A stretch of 64,000 nt of DNA. It comes from Moritella sp. Urea-trap-13 (lineage in GTDB: Bacteria; Pseudomonadota; Gammaproteobacteria; Enterobacterales; Moritellaceae). Positions within the stretch are counted from its first letter, which is position 1; each line of letters begins with the position of its first letter. A model generated the notes under the pieces. That model made no database searches. It was not told where the DNA came from and was given only the letters and a program-made list of their open reading frames with translations. The DNA is taken from positions 558,281 to 622,280 of the forward strand of contig NZ_PJCA01000027.1 in NCBI RefSeq assembly GCF_002836355.1, read 5' to 3'. A program made the translations under genes and the position numbers. Below, piece after piece: positions 9,333-17,985 of the stretch.

Positions 9333-10088
9333 ATGAAGATTCAAATATCGGCAAGTAATGCGCTGTGTAAATGGATGAAACTAGATTTAGATAGAATAAT
9401 CAGTGTCGACGGTAAACGTATTGGTACACAAACGATCACTACAGATGCAGAAACACTTGCCTGGCAATGTCAGGTAATAAAAAACAATCCCCAGTCTCAC
9501 GAGGGTACGGTTATCGCGGTTGAATCCCGTAGCCGGTATGTGATGATCTTCCCTAATTTATCTCCTCCAACGCAAGCGGAATTCGAAGCGCTGTTTTTAG
9601 GGCGACTGTTTATTGAAGTGGCTAATTTGATGCTACACAGTAGGGCGATTGAAGAGTCTGTTGCTGACATCGTTGCCTCTGAGTTTACCGCGCAGAATAA
9701 GGGATTTTGTTGGTTTAAAAATACCGACTTGAGTGTAAATGGCCATGTTAGTGATGCCGAGTCTTGGATCCGTCAAAGTTGTGATAACAATGACGTAACG
9801 GCTTATAGCGATGATGAAGCGTATGGTTTGTCTATGCACATTAATGAAATGCGTAAACGTATTGCTAAAGAAGGGCGTAATAGCCGTTTTGTTCCGGTCA
9901 AACGTTTGCTTGAAGATGCTTTATTTCGTTTTGCCAAAGGCTTATCCCGCGATAGTTATCCCGAAACACCTAATGGCCACTTTCCCAGCCCTTACCCAAA
10001 GTCGATTTCAGATAGCAAACAAGAGCCGAAAACGATACCTGATAATGTGGTTTGCTTAGCAAGTTTTCGTGAACAAAAATTGCAGTAA
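9333..10088 (+). CDS. Conserved hypothetical protein, unrecognised
   Basis: A 251-residue, apparently soluble protein without signal peptide or membrane segment. I do not recognise its family. The ATG is preceded by AAGG at good spacing. Visible features are an acidic, alpha/beta-like first half with the phrase YVMIFPNLSPPTQAEFEALFL, a middle part with CWFKNTDLSVNGHVSDAESW, a basic helix MRKRIAKEGRNSRFVPVKRL, and a low-complexity Pro/Ser-rich tail. It has its own upstream element (9245-9283) and a strong terminator after it, so it is a single-gene unit. The repeated element suggests it is co-regulated with the preceding operon. Confidence 0.6.
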   Translation: MKIQISASNALCKWMKLDLDRIISVDGKRIGTQTITTDAETLAWQCQVIKNNPQSHEGTVIAVESRSRYVMIFPNLSPPTQAEFEALFLGRLFIEVANLMLHSRAIEESVADIVASEFTAQNKGFCWFKNTDLSVNGHVSDAESWIRQSCDNNDVTAYSDDEAYGLSMHINEMRKRIAKEGRNSRFVPVKRLLEDALFRFAKGLSRDSYPETPNGHFPSPYPKSISDSKQEPKTIPDNVVCLASFREQKLQ

Positions 10089-10129
10089 GGTAATATCTAG
10101 AGTGCTTAGCTAAAGTTTAGTGGACGCTA

Positions 10130-10168
10130 CCAAGTGACTCAATATTGAACCTGAGTCACTTGGTTTTA
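10130..10168 (+). terminator. Rho-independent terminator
   Basis: An 11-bp perfect stem (CCAAGTGACTC and GAGTCACTTGG) with a 12-base loop, followed by TTTTAT. It ends the gene at 9333-10088. Confidence 0.85.
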
Positions 10169-10208
10169 TATAATATTCCCATTTTATTCCAAACAGAAAG
10201 CCCACCAC

Positions 10209-10403
10209 TTACATGGGTGGCGTACCTTGTTTAAACTCTTTAGTTATACTGTCCCTGAATTCCGGCGTATCTTCATAACCGTGTACTTTGGTGCCATGCT
10301 CGACAACAGCTTTCAGTAGTTCTTCTTTAGAATCAGCAGCAAGTGCCACAGAGCATTTCACATCACCGGGATAATCGCGACAATCAATATAATACCTAGC
10401 CAT
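10209..10403 (-). CDS. DUF1059 family small protein
   Basis: A 64-residue protein matching the DUF1059 pattern: MARYYIDCRDYPGDVKCSVA, then a helix SKEELLKAVVEHGTKVHGY and a carboxy-terminal helix. I chose the ATG at 10403 because AAGAGG lies 9 bases before it and the family begins with this sequence. A second ATG two codons upstream (10409) is also possible. The role is unknown. It is monocistronic and convergent with the gene at 9333. Confidence 0.75.
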   Translation of the reverse strand: MARYYIDCRDYPGDVKCSVALAADSKEELLKAVVEHGTKVHGYEDTPEFRDSITKEFKQGTPPM

Positions 10404-10547
10404 AATCATGTACCTCTTAAGCCTGTTAAATTGTCGAGTCGACATTGAATCATTTGGCTGATTTAGTCGACCAATTTTAAGAACGAATTAGATATGTTCT
10501 AGAGCTTAATTATAGCAAAATATCATTTTCTTCCAGCGAAATATAAA

Positions 10548-10620
10548 ATCAAAACGACTGCGCTAATTCACTTTCTGTCATGCTCACACCTTTGATCTGG
10601 ACATAAACGTCCTGCCAAAC
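10548..10620 (-). pseudogene. Relic of a second modC 3' end
   Basis: These 73 bases match the last 73 bases of the modC region (11561-11633) with about 12 mismatches. Read on the minus strand they encode QDVYVQIKGVSMTESELAQS followed by F and a stop. The intact modC ends QTVYAQIKGVSMTESELAQS then F. Most changes are synonymous, so the fragment was coding until recently or came from a related genome. Similarity ends abruptly at 10620. No other part of a second modC is present. Confidence 0.8.
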
Positions 10621-10813
10621 AATTATGTTGTTAACTTATTACAGCCACTAGGATGTTTAAAATGTATTAATCACTCCATTTTTCGTCATTTGCCACATAA
10701 AACTATAATTTATAATTAGTTATTGTATTATTTATGCTAACTATTTTGAAAAGTATAGCCATAAAAGCTATTATCCTTGTCTTGAAGTTAAACTCTGTAA
10801 AAAGCTGTTAAAT

Positions 10814-11506
10814 ATGAAAATTACCAAACCTGAACCGGATATTGGTGCACTTAAATTAATGCATATTGGTATGCGCTTGCTAATTGAAGTTATTCTCCCT
10901 AATGGGATTAAATCACAAGCTACGTCTCGCTTAATCGGTTATAAAAAAGATGATTTCATTCTGCTGGAATATCCGATGGGACGAGACTCTGGGTTTGATC
11001 AAGTTTTTCTAGAAAATGCTAGCATCATTGTTCGGGCAATTACAGATACAAGCTTTCGAGATATTGTTGCGTTTAAAACGAAGATTAATACCATCATTTA
11101 TCGCCCTGTTAAAATGCTTTCGCTTGATATGCCGATAAATATAGCTACCCATAAGATCCGCGAAGAGCCTCGGGTTGACGCCGTATATACTGTCGATATT
11201 AAGTGTAATGGAAAAAAATGCCTAGCTAAAATGATAAACTTTTCTATTTCAGGCTGTGGTTTAGTACTTGAAAATAAAGACATATATATACTTAAGGGAA
11301 ACAGTATAACCATTAACTTATCGATATCTTCAGATATTAAAGCCGAACTTGAGGGGGATGTAACAAGTGTTCTAGCAGACTCTGGTCAATTTAAGGTAGG
11401 TATAAAATTCAATCAAAATCAGCTTGAACTGAAAAAGGAAATTCTCCACAATATCATCATTGAAATGAGTAATAGTGGAAAGTTTTCGCTAGGAGGTATT
11501 TTTTAA
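10814..11506 (+). CDS. PilZ-domain c-di-GMP receptor (YcgR-like)
   Basis: A 230-residue cytoplasmic protein with an amino-terminal YcgR-N-like domain (about residues 10-105) and a PilZ domain (about 112-225). The c-di-GMP binding signature is complete: RxxxR at R116-R120 (REEPR) and NxSxxG at N142-G147. It probably alters motility or surface behaviour when c-di-GMP binds. It stands between the modC relic and modC itself. Local AT content seems higher than in the mod genes, which would fit acquisition with the duplicated modC end. The target is unknown. Confidence 0.88.
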   Translation: MKITKPEPDIGALKLMHIGMRLLIEVILPNGIKSQATSRLIGYKKDDFILLEYPMGRDSGFDQVFLENASIIVRAITDTSFRDIVAFKTKINTIIYRPVKMLSLDMPINIATHKIREEPRVDAVYTVDIKCNGKKCLAKMINFSISGCGLVLENKDIYILKGNSITINLSISSDIKAELEGDVTSVLADSGQFKVGIKFNQNQLELKKEILHNIIIEMSNSGKFSLGGIF

Positions 11507-11561
11507 CATCGCCCTAAAATATAAAAATACCATTATGGTAGAAAAGACTGAAGTTCAGTCA

Positions 11562-12650
11562 TCAAAACGACTGCGCTAATTCACTCTCCGTCATGCTCAC
11601 GCCTTTAATCTGAGCATACACTGTTTGCCCAACCGTTAGCGCCAAATCATCACATGCCCACGGGGTGATGTTCGCCCATATATGCTCCTGACCAAACGCT
11701 AATTTTACTTGTACATTATCACTGGTTTCTGAATGGATGATCTCTGCGATCGTCGTCGGTAGAATATTACGAATACTGCTGTCTTGTGGACGAGCCAGGC
11801 ACAGTGAGACATGATTAGCATGAATACGTACGCGCAGTTTACTGTCTATCATTAAAGGCATGCCATTAATCCACAGGTAGGTACCGTCTGCGAGTGATAA
11901 CTTACTCATGCGATAGCGCTGATTCAGCTCTGTGATTGTAGCCATTAACAGTGAGCTTTGCTCTTTGGCGGGTAACCAGGGGCGCATTTCAGCGCTGTCC
12001 CAGACTGCTTGTAAAGGACCATTCACCAAGACCTTGCCTTTATCTAATACCAGCATGCTATCAGCGAGTTGTAAGATCTCATCTAAGCTATGGCTAACAT
12101 AAATAATAGGTAAGTTGAGGGTTTTGGCTAGCTGTAATAAATAAGGGATTAGTTCCCGTTTACGCGGGAGGTCTAACGCAGCCAGCGGCTCATCCATTAA
12201 TAACATCTGTGGACGTGTTAACAAGGCGCGACCAATGGCTACACGTTGTTTCTCACCGCCAGAAAGGGTTGCTGGATAACGGCTCAGTAATTCATCTAAA
12301 CCAAGCAGTTTTACCACGGTATCAAAATGCACTTGGTCTTTATCTTTATTGCCGTAATTAAGATTGCCGCGCACGCTGTAGTGGGGGAATAACCGCGCCT
12401 CTTGAAACACGTAGCCTATACGACGTCGTTCAGGAGCAAGATTGATCTTTTGCTGCTGATGGTAAAGATGCGTATCACCTAAGGTCAGCTGACCATTATC
12501 CGGGGTTGATAGACCGCCGAGAATATTCACCAACGATGTTTTACCTGCACCAGAACGCCCGAAGATCGCGCAGATACCTTGCATCGGAATTTGCGCATTA
12601 ACTTGTAAATCTAAGTCGCCGAGCTGTTTGTTTATATCAATGGTTAACAT
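11562..12650 (-). CDS. modC: Molybdate ABC transporter ATPase
   Basis: ATPase of the high-affinity molybdate importer. The start is the ATG at 12650 (MLTIDINKQLGDLDL). A longer frame to 12737 runs inside modB and is not used. It has Walker A GRSGAGKTS, signature LSGGEKQRVAIGRA and Walker B MLLMDEPLAALDLPRK. A carboxy-terminal molybdate-binding (MOP/TOBE) domain occupies roughly residues 290-360. At 362 residues it is typical of ModC (352 in E. coli). The start overlaps the modB stop by one base. Its final 73 bases have a diverged copy at 10548-10620. Confidence 0.95.
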   Translation of the reverse strand: MLTIDINKQLGDLDLQVNAQIPMQGICAIFGRSGAGKTSLVNILGGLSTPDNGQLTLGDTHLYHQQQKINLAPERRRIGYVFQEARLFPHYSVRGNLNYGNKDKDQVHFDTVVKLLGLDELLSRYPATLSGGEKQRVAIGRALLTRPQMLLMDEPLAALDLPRKRELIPYLLQLAKTLNLPIIYVSHSLDEILQLADSMLVLDKGKVLVNGPLQAVWDSAEMRPWLPAKEQSSLLMATITELNQRYRMSKLSLADGTYLWINGMPLMIDSKLRVRIHANHVSLCLARPQDSSIRNILPTTIAEIIHSETSDNVQVKLAFGQEHIWANITPWACDDLALTVGQTVYAQIKGVSMTESELAQSF

Positions 12651-13336
12651 TATGATGCGACTCGCTGTTGGGCTTTTTTGGCTAACCACTGTGATGCAGT
12701 TAATGACAATACCGCAATGACAATCGCAATCACACACAGACGTGCGGCTTCATGTTCGGCACCTGGTGTTTGGATAAACGAGTACATCGCCAGTGGAATG
12801 GTGCGAGTTTCGCCGGGAATATTCGATACAAAGGTAATGGTTGAACCAAACTCGCCTAAACTCCGAGCAAAAGCGAGCACCATGCCTGACACAATACCGG
12901 GTAAGGTCAATGGCAGGGTAATGGTAAAAAATACCCGTAAGCGATTACTACCAAGTGTACGCGCAGCTTGTTCTAAACGTATATCAACACTTTCAAACGA
13001 CAAACGGATGGCGCGTACCATGAGCGGAAACGACACTATAGCCGCGGCTAATGCTGCCCCACGCCAACTAAAGCTGAAACTCCAACCAAACCAATCATAA
13101 AGTACCGCGCCAATACTGCCTTGACGGCCCATAGAGATTAATAGTATGTAGCCAATCACCACCGGCGGTAACACCAAAGGCAGGTGGATAAGACTATCAA
13201 ATAACGACTTCCCTGGGAATTCACAACGGGCGAGTATCCACGCACAAACGATGCCAAAAGGTAGGCTGAATAATACCGCTACGCTAGATACTTTTAAACT
13301 CAGCAGCAAGGCTGCAATTTCATAATCACTTAACAA
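12650..13336 (-). CDS. modB: Molybdate ABC transporter permease
   Basis: Inner-membrane permease of the molybdate importer, 228 residues with five predicted helices. The ATPase-contact EAA loop reads EQAARTLGSNRLRVFFTITL near residue 140, and the protein begins with the family-typical ALLLSLKVSSVAVLFSLPFG. It overlaps modA by 11 bases upstream and modC by one base downstream. The three genes form one transcript starting near the ModE box. Confidence 0.95.
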   Translation of the reverse strand: MLSDYEIAALLLSLKVSSVAVLFSLPFGIVCAWILARCEFPGKSLFDSLIHLPLVLPPVVIGYILLISMGRQGSIGAVLYDWFGWSFSFSWRGAALAAAIVSFPLMVRAIRLSFESVDIRLEQAARTLGSNRLRVFFTITLPLTLPGIVSGMVLAFARSLGEFGSTITFVSNIPGETRTIPLAMYSFIQTPGAEHEAARLCVIAIVIAVLSLTASQWLAKKAQQRVAS

Positions 13337-14129
13337 AGCTATCTACCTTAAAACCGTATTTAACAAATATTGCTTGTGCAACGTCTGTTTGCAAGTATTG
13401 ATAGAAGGCTGTGGTTGCGCTATTAGCATTACGTTCGACTATGACTAATGGATATTCAATGGTCTTATGAGTCGTAGCAGGGAAGGTCGCTACCGTTTTT
13501 ACTTTTTTAGCAACTTGAGCGTCAGTGGCATAGACAATACCAAACGGTGATTCACCACGCTCAACAAGCGCTAGCGCACCACGCACGTTATTGGCACGGG
13601 CTAATAACGGCATCGCTTGCGACCATAAATCAAGACTCTCTAACGCTTGTTTGGCATAACGTCCCGCGGGTACATGATCGGGATCACCAACCGCAATGCG
13701 ACTATCACCAACTGCTTGGGTTATATCCCAATTTTTGGTTAATGCGATGCTATTTATTGGGCTTGAGGTTGGCGCGATGAGCACCAGTGAATTGCGTAAT
13801 AAGGTCACTCTTGACTCAGCAGCGACGGCATTCTGCGAGACTAAGTAATCCATCCATTTTTGGTTCGCAGACAAATAAAGCTGTGCGGGCGCACCTTGGG
13901 CGATTTGTCTTGCTAAGGTTGAGGATGAAGCAAAAGAAAATACTGGGTTTATGTTTGTTGGGTTTATTATTGAGTCTGCTTTGAATGTATCGCCAACTTC
14001 AGTTAGGGCATTGGTGAGAGATGCCGCGGCAAAGATCAGCACGCGTTCTTCAGCTATTACGTTACAGCTGAGTGTAAGTAAAATAAGGGTCGCGAGTTGC
14101 TTGAATTTATTGCGATATCTTGGTGGCAT
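13326..14129 (-). CDS. modA: Periplasmic molybdate-binding protein
   Basis: Captures molybdate or tungstate in the periplasm for ModB/ModC. From the ATG at 14129 (GAGAGG six bases before it) it has 267 residues, a signal peptide ending around SCNVIAEE, and ModA motifs: LIFAAASLTNALTEV, FSFASSSTLARQIAQGAPAQ, and the later VGDPDHVPAGRYAKQAL. A TTG two codons upstream would be a weaker start. It is first in modABC and lies about 50 bases downstream of a perfect ModE operator. Confidence 0.95.
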   Translation of the reverse strand: MPPRYRNKFKQLATLILLTLSCNVIAEERVLIFAAASLTNALTEVGDTFKADSIINPTNINPVFSFASSSTLARQIAQGAPAQLYLSANQKWMDYLVSQNAVAAESRVTLLRNSLVLIAPTSSPINSIALTKNWDITQAVGDSRIAVGDPDHVPAGRYAKQALESLDLWSQAMPLLARANNVRGALALVERGESPFGIVYATDAQVAKKVKTVATFPATTHKTIEYPLVIVERNANSATTAFYQYLQTDVAQAIFVKYGFKVDSFVK

Positions 14130-14177
14130 TAACAACCTCTCATTTCTATTTTATTTGACGTATGATAAATAGCATTA

Positions 14178-14201
14178 CGTTATATAGTTGACTATATAAC
14201 G
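14178..14201 (-). promoter_or_regulatory. ModE box (molybdate repressor operator)
   Basis: Perfect inverted repeat CGTTATATA, 6-base spacer, TATATAACG, matching the known ModE operator pattern of two TATATA-containing halves. It lies 49 bases before the modA start. The cognate regulator gene, modE, is at 17075-17914. Confidence 0.92.
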
Positions 14202-14212
14202 ATTGGAAAATT

Positions 14213-14244
14213 TTAGCCCTGTTAAGGTCGATTAACAAGGCTAA
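14213..14244 (-). terminator. Terminator of the diguanylate cyclase gene
   Basis: Two 13-base arms (TTAGCCTTGTTAA and TTAACAGGGCTAA on the minus strand, one mismatch) with a 6-base loop, followed on that strand by AATTTT. It separates the GGDEF gene from the mod operator region. Confidence 0.85.
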
Positions 14245-14265
14245 ATGTTATTTTCTTGGTGGGAG

Positions 14266-15429
14266 TTAGATAACGACTCTATTCCGACCTGCTGTTTTTG
14301 CCTCATAGAGTTTTACATCTGCACGTTTTAATGTGTTCTCAAAACTCTCTTCGCTCTGACTATTATGTAATGCTATACCGGCACTTAATGTGACACTAAA
14401 TTCATTATCGTCATTTATAAAACATATTTCAGACACTTGATGACGGATCATTTCAGCCATATTCACTGCCGAAATTTCATTTTTAAAGAAGCCTATGAGG
14501 ACAAATTCTTCGCCGCCGTAACGCATGCAGTAGTCGCTTTGTTTGGCATTGTGGCGCATTACTGTTGCGACTTGTTTTAGCACCTTGTCGCCATGGTCAT
14601 GGCCGTGTATATCGTTGACCAATTTAAAATGGTCAAGATCGATGAATATTGCCGTAAGGTGATAATCGGTTACCTTGCTGTGATTAAGCAGCGCAGGTGA
14701 AATCTCTTTTAAAAAGCGTTTTGTATATAAATTAGTGAGCGCGTCGCGTACCGATAATTCACTTAATTGATGTACGAAATAGTTAATAATGACAATAATT
14801 GTAAAGATGAAGATGAGGAAACCAAACAGTAAAACCCCTGAGGTTCTTAATACAGCCCAGAAAATATTCGATTTCATATCATCAAGATAAAGTCCTGTAC
14901 CAATTAGCCAGTCCCAAGCCGCATAGTGGGCTACATAAGATATTTTCGGGAACTCTTCTGCGGTATTTAGTTTAGGCCAAGTATATGAAACCCAGCCACC
15001 GCCATTCCTTGCCTCTCGGTCAAATTCTTGAAAAATATATTTGCCATTACTATCTGCCCAATTGGTCATATTAAGACCGACTAAATTAGGCATGTAAGGC
15101 TGTATCAGGATCTTACCTTTATTATCGTTGATCCAAAAATAACCATCATCACCATACGTTGCCGATTCAAGTGTGCGCATCGCCATTTGTTGTGCATCAG
15201 AAGTGGACAACTTTGCTGATAATTCTAATTGGTGGAAATGTTGGATAATACCAAGCGCTGATTCAATGAAATTTTTGGATTGGGCTTTTTTTTCTTCTTC
15301 AAGACTAGTGGAAAAAGAGTGGTAAAAAAACAATACAAAGGCAACTATCCCGATGATAATCATTGCAGACAGGCCAACCAATTTATTTTGGAGTGGTAGT
15401 CGGTACGACTTTGGAGATAAATTGTGCAT
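14266..15429 (-). CDS. Cache-domain diguanylate cyclase
   Basis: Membrane-bound enzyme that makes c-di-GMP from GTP in response to a periplasmic ligand. Starting at the ATG at 15429 (GGGAG five bases before it) it has 387 residues: a first helix (about 17-37), a periplasmic single-Cache domain with YGDDGYFWINDNKGKILIQP, a second helix (about 192-218), and a GGDEF domain with IDLDHFKLVNDIHGHDHGD and the active site RYGGEEF (GGEEF at about 305-309). The inhibitory I-site Arg is replaced by Lys (KQSD), suggesting no product inhibition. An in-frame extension to 15537 lacks support. Confidence 0.9.
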   Translation of the reverse strand: MHNLSPKSYRLPLQNKLVGLSAMIIIGIVAFVLFFYHSFSTSLEEEKKAQSKNFIESALGIIQHFHQLELSAKLSTSDAQQMAMRTLESATYGDDGYFWINDNKGKILIQPYMPNLVGLNMTNWADSNGKYIFQEFDREARNGGGWVSYTWPKLNTAEEFPKISYVAHYAAWDWLIGTGLYLDDMKSNIFWAVLRTSGVLLFGFLIFIFTIIVIINYFVHQLSELSVRDALTNLYTKRFLKEISPALLNHSKVTDYHLTAIFIDLDHFKLVNDIHGHDHGDKVLKQVATVMRHNAKQSDYCMRYGGEEFVLIGFFKNEISAVNMAEMIRHQVSEICFINDDNEFSVTLSAGIALHNSQSEESFENTLKRADVKLYEAKTAGRNRVVI

Positions 15430-15640
15430 TGTTACTCCCAACGAAAGACAAAATAGCTGTTTGATATCAATATGCAGGTGGAAAATGAATGCGCGATTAT
15501 ATATGTTTATTGCTTCATTGGCGCGTTTTTTTACCATTGATTTACATATTTCACTATTAAAGTTAGCGGTAACTTGAATGATGGCAGTACAGTAGCGCGA
15601 ATTGCACTACTGTATTAGTTTTTCACGTATTGAGTCAGCG

Positions 15641-16702
15641 CTATGCAGACATAATATTAATGATCGTTGTATCGGTGTTAGCCATACCATTGGTGACGAG
15701 CAGGCCGATATTACGGATACTTGATTCAATGTCATGGGCAATAATACCTTGGTCAAATGCTTGGGTATCATTCATAGCCAACATAAAGGCGGTAACTGCG
15801 CTACTTGTTGAGGTTTTTACTTTCATTGCACAGGTTGATTTTGCGCCATCACAGACCATACCTGAGCAGTCGCTTAATACATTTTGGATGGCATAACATG
15901 ACTGTTCATAATTACCGCCAGCAAGGTAAACCATCGCCATTGCAGCCGAGGCACTCGTGACCGTATTCCCACAGAATGCTGATAGCGGTGGATAGTGTTG
16001 CTTAATATAAATTGCGCCGAGATGACTTAGTATAAGCGCGCGAGCGAGTTGTTCATCACTGGCTTTATAATGCTTGGCAATCATCTCGACAGGAACCGTT
16101 GCAGCAATACCCTGATTGCCACTGCCATAATTACTCATCGCAGGTAATGTTGCACCACCCATACGGGCATCGGATGCAGCTGAAGTACGCATGACAATCG
16201 AATTATTTAGGTCTGCGCAGCTGTTATTACTGAAGACCAATTTACCGTTTAGTGTTGTCTTGGTTATTTGCGTATGACCACCACTGATCTCGACAACGGC
16301 AATATAATCTCGACATTTTGCTTCGACATGGCAGTAAATGAACTCTTTTGAGTCGGTACGTTTAACAATGACATTACCGGTATCGATTAGGGCTTGTGCT
16401 TGTGTCACTTGAGGCGGGGTTATTTGTGCTAATACTTCTAGCCCTGCTTCTGGATCACCGGCAATTGCACCGACTGCCGCAGCAATAGCTAAGCCAATTT
16501 TACCGGTACCGGGTACAAACACACCCATTGAATTTTTATACAGGTTATCGGAAACGTGAACGGTGAGCTGTTCTGCTGTTGCTGGTAGCATGCTGGCCGC
16601 AACGGCGGAGGCGTACGCGGCTGAGATAGGTTCAGTGCAGCCTAACGCTGGCTTTACAAAAGTATTAAGTAGTTGTTTATATTGCTGCCATTGCTTAGTC
16701 AT
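15641..16702 (-). CDS. Shortened UPF0597/CyuA-like cysteine desulfidase
   Basis: Belongs to the UPF0597 (YhaM/CyuA) family, whose E. coli member degrades L-cysteine to pyruvate, ammonia and sulfide using an iron-sulfur cluster. Conserved parts are [28 protein letters not shown], the long [20 protein letters not shown] block, and cysteine-rich [18 protein letters not shown]. It is only 353 residues, where the family has about 430. The middle segment between roughly residue 162 (NNSCA) and [10 protein letters not shown] is missing in frame. GAGGAATACCT gives a good start. It may be functional or reduced in activity. Confidence 0.85.
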   Translation of the reverse strand: MTKQWQQYKQLLNTFVKPALGCTEPISAAYASAVAASMLPATAEQLTVHVSDNLYKNSMGVFVPGTGKIGLAIAAAVGAIAGDPEAGLEVLAQITPPQVTQAQALIDTGNVIVKRTDSKEFIYCHVEAKCRDYIAVVEISGGHTQITKTTLNGKLVFSNNSCADLNNSIVMRTSAASDARMGGATLPAMSNYGSGNQGIAATVPVEMIAKHYKASDEQLARALILSHLGAIYIKQHYPPLSAFCGNTVTSASAAMAMVYLAGGNYEQSCYAIQNVLSDCSGMVCDGAKSTCAMKVKTSTSSAVTAFMLAMNDTQAFDQGIIAHDIESSIRNIGLLVTNGMANTDTTIINIMSA

Positions 16703-17074
16703 AGGTATTCCTCATTGATGCTGAAGCATACCCTCAGCAGCGTCAGTGCTTGACGTTAACGTACGCTGTCTTACACTTACTTACATTTCAACACTTACTC
16801 TACGCCTATGTTGAGAGAATATTTTTTCATATATGGGAGTGTTTATACGATTAAAGAGAATAAATTTCTCCTATTTGACACTGATACTCCTCATTTGTGG
16901 AGCGGTTCACAGTTATTGACCGTGTTTATTCTTTGTTATGTAATTTAATGAGGTTTATTTTTCAGGGCGATTTTAATCAGAGTCATATGCATAGGGTTGT
17001 CGTAGTCGACAGAGTTGTTATTATTTTTCTGATGACGCACAATACAAATCTCATTCTTAAGCAGATGATATACC
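16703..17074 (+). other. Divergent intergenic region, CyuA-like gene/modE
   Basis: This 372-base spacer carries the promoters of two divergent genes. It contains several small hairpins (for example CTCCTCATTTGTGGAG near 16888) and no ORF I would support. No second perfect ModE box was seen. Confidence 0.4.
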
Positions 17075-17914
17075 ATGGATTTAAAAGCCTTATTGACCAT
17101 TTCCGTTGCAGATAAAGTGTTTGCTAACCCCAAACGGATCGCATTGTTACAGCAGATACAAGTCTGTGGTTCGATTAGTCAGGGCGCAAAGCTCGCTGGT
17201 ATGAGTTACAAGACCGCGTGGGATTCGGTGAAAGATATGAATACCCGCTTGCCTGAACCCGTGGTGCATAGTGAGAAAGGGGGGAAAGGTGGTGGTGGCG
17301 CTAAGCTAACCGTTTTTGGTGAACGCTTATTACAAATGTATGCGCTGACTGATCAAATGCAAGATATGGTATTAGCAGCCTTACAAGACCAAACGATCCC
17401 CATGAATAATCTATTGGATGTGATGGCCCACCTGTCATTGAAAACCAGTGCCCGTAATCAATTATCAGGTACCATCTTATCATTAGACAATAGCCTAACG
17501 AATACAGATTCTAATCATGATGATTTGAATGTACGTTTGCAAGTCGAACTGACGAATGGCTTACGACTCAATGCCAATGTAACTCAAAGCAGTTGTGCTC
17601 GATTGTCTTTAATTGTTGGCAAGCCGATTTTATTATTATTTAAAGCGCCTGCAGTTACGCTTAAGGAAAACAAAACATCGAATAGTCCTGAAAATCAACT
17701 GCGTGGCGTTGTGCATGAAATTCACAGTAATCGTCACACAACAGAAGTTAGCATGAGGCTTATCGATAACGGTTTGCAAGATAACAACCTTGCCCCGCAA
17801 CTCATATATGCGTCTATTGATACGCAATTAGCAAATGAGCTAAAACTTGTGAGCGGCGGTGAGTATTATGCGGTATTTTCATCAACTCAAACTATTGTTG
17901 CTTGTATGAGTTAA
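17075..17914 (+). CDS. modE: Molybdate-responsive transcriptional regulator
   Basis: Cytoplasmic regulator that binds molybdate and represses mod genes. The first 110 residues form the LysR-like winged helix typical of ModE (RIALLQQIQVCGSISQGAKL, then GMSYKTAWDSVKDMN and the glycine-rich wing GGKGGGGAKLTVFGERLL). Two MOP-type molybdate-binding segments follow from about residue 130 to 279. The length of 279 is close to E. coli ModE (262). The gene is divergent from the CyuA-like gene and about 2.9 kb from the ModE box at 14178-14201. Confidence 0.93.
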   Translation: MDLKALLTISVADKVFANPKRIALLQQIQVCGSISQGAKLAGMSYKTAWDSVKDMNTRLPEPVVHSEKGGKGGGGAKLTVFGERLLQMYALTDQMQDMVLAALQDQTIPMNNLLDVMAHLSLKTSARNQLSGTILSLDNSLTNTDSNHDDLNVRLQVELTNGLRLNANVTQSSCARLSLIVGKPILLLFKAPAVTLKENKTSNSPENQLRGVVHEIHSNRHTTEVSMRLIDNGLQDNNLAPQLIYASIDTQLANELKLVSGGEYYAVFSSTQTIVACMS

Positions 17915-17940
17915 TTGCCACTTAAGGTCAGTCATAATAA

Positions 17941-17969
17941 TGCAATGTTCGTTTAATGCGAACACTGCA
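17941..17969 (+). terminator. Bidirectional stem-loop between modE and a convergent gene
   Basis: Two 11-base arms (TGCAATGTTCG and CGAACACTGCA, one G-U type mismatch) around a 7-base loop, placed between two converging genes. There is no clear T tract, so confidence is moderate. Confidence 0.6.
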
Positions 17970-17985
17970 CAATGGTTAAACTCAT

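Noticed and set aside
12678-13100. 140-codon plus-strand frame inside modB
   Set aside because: Antisense to a strongly recognised permease, with no start signal or recognisable product.
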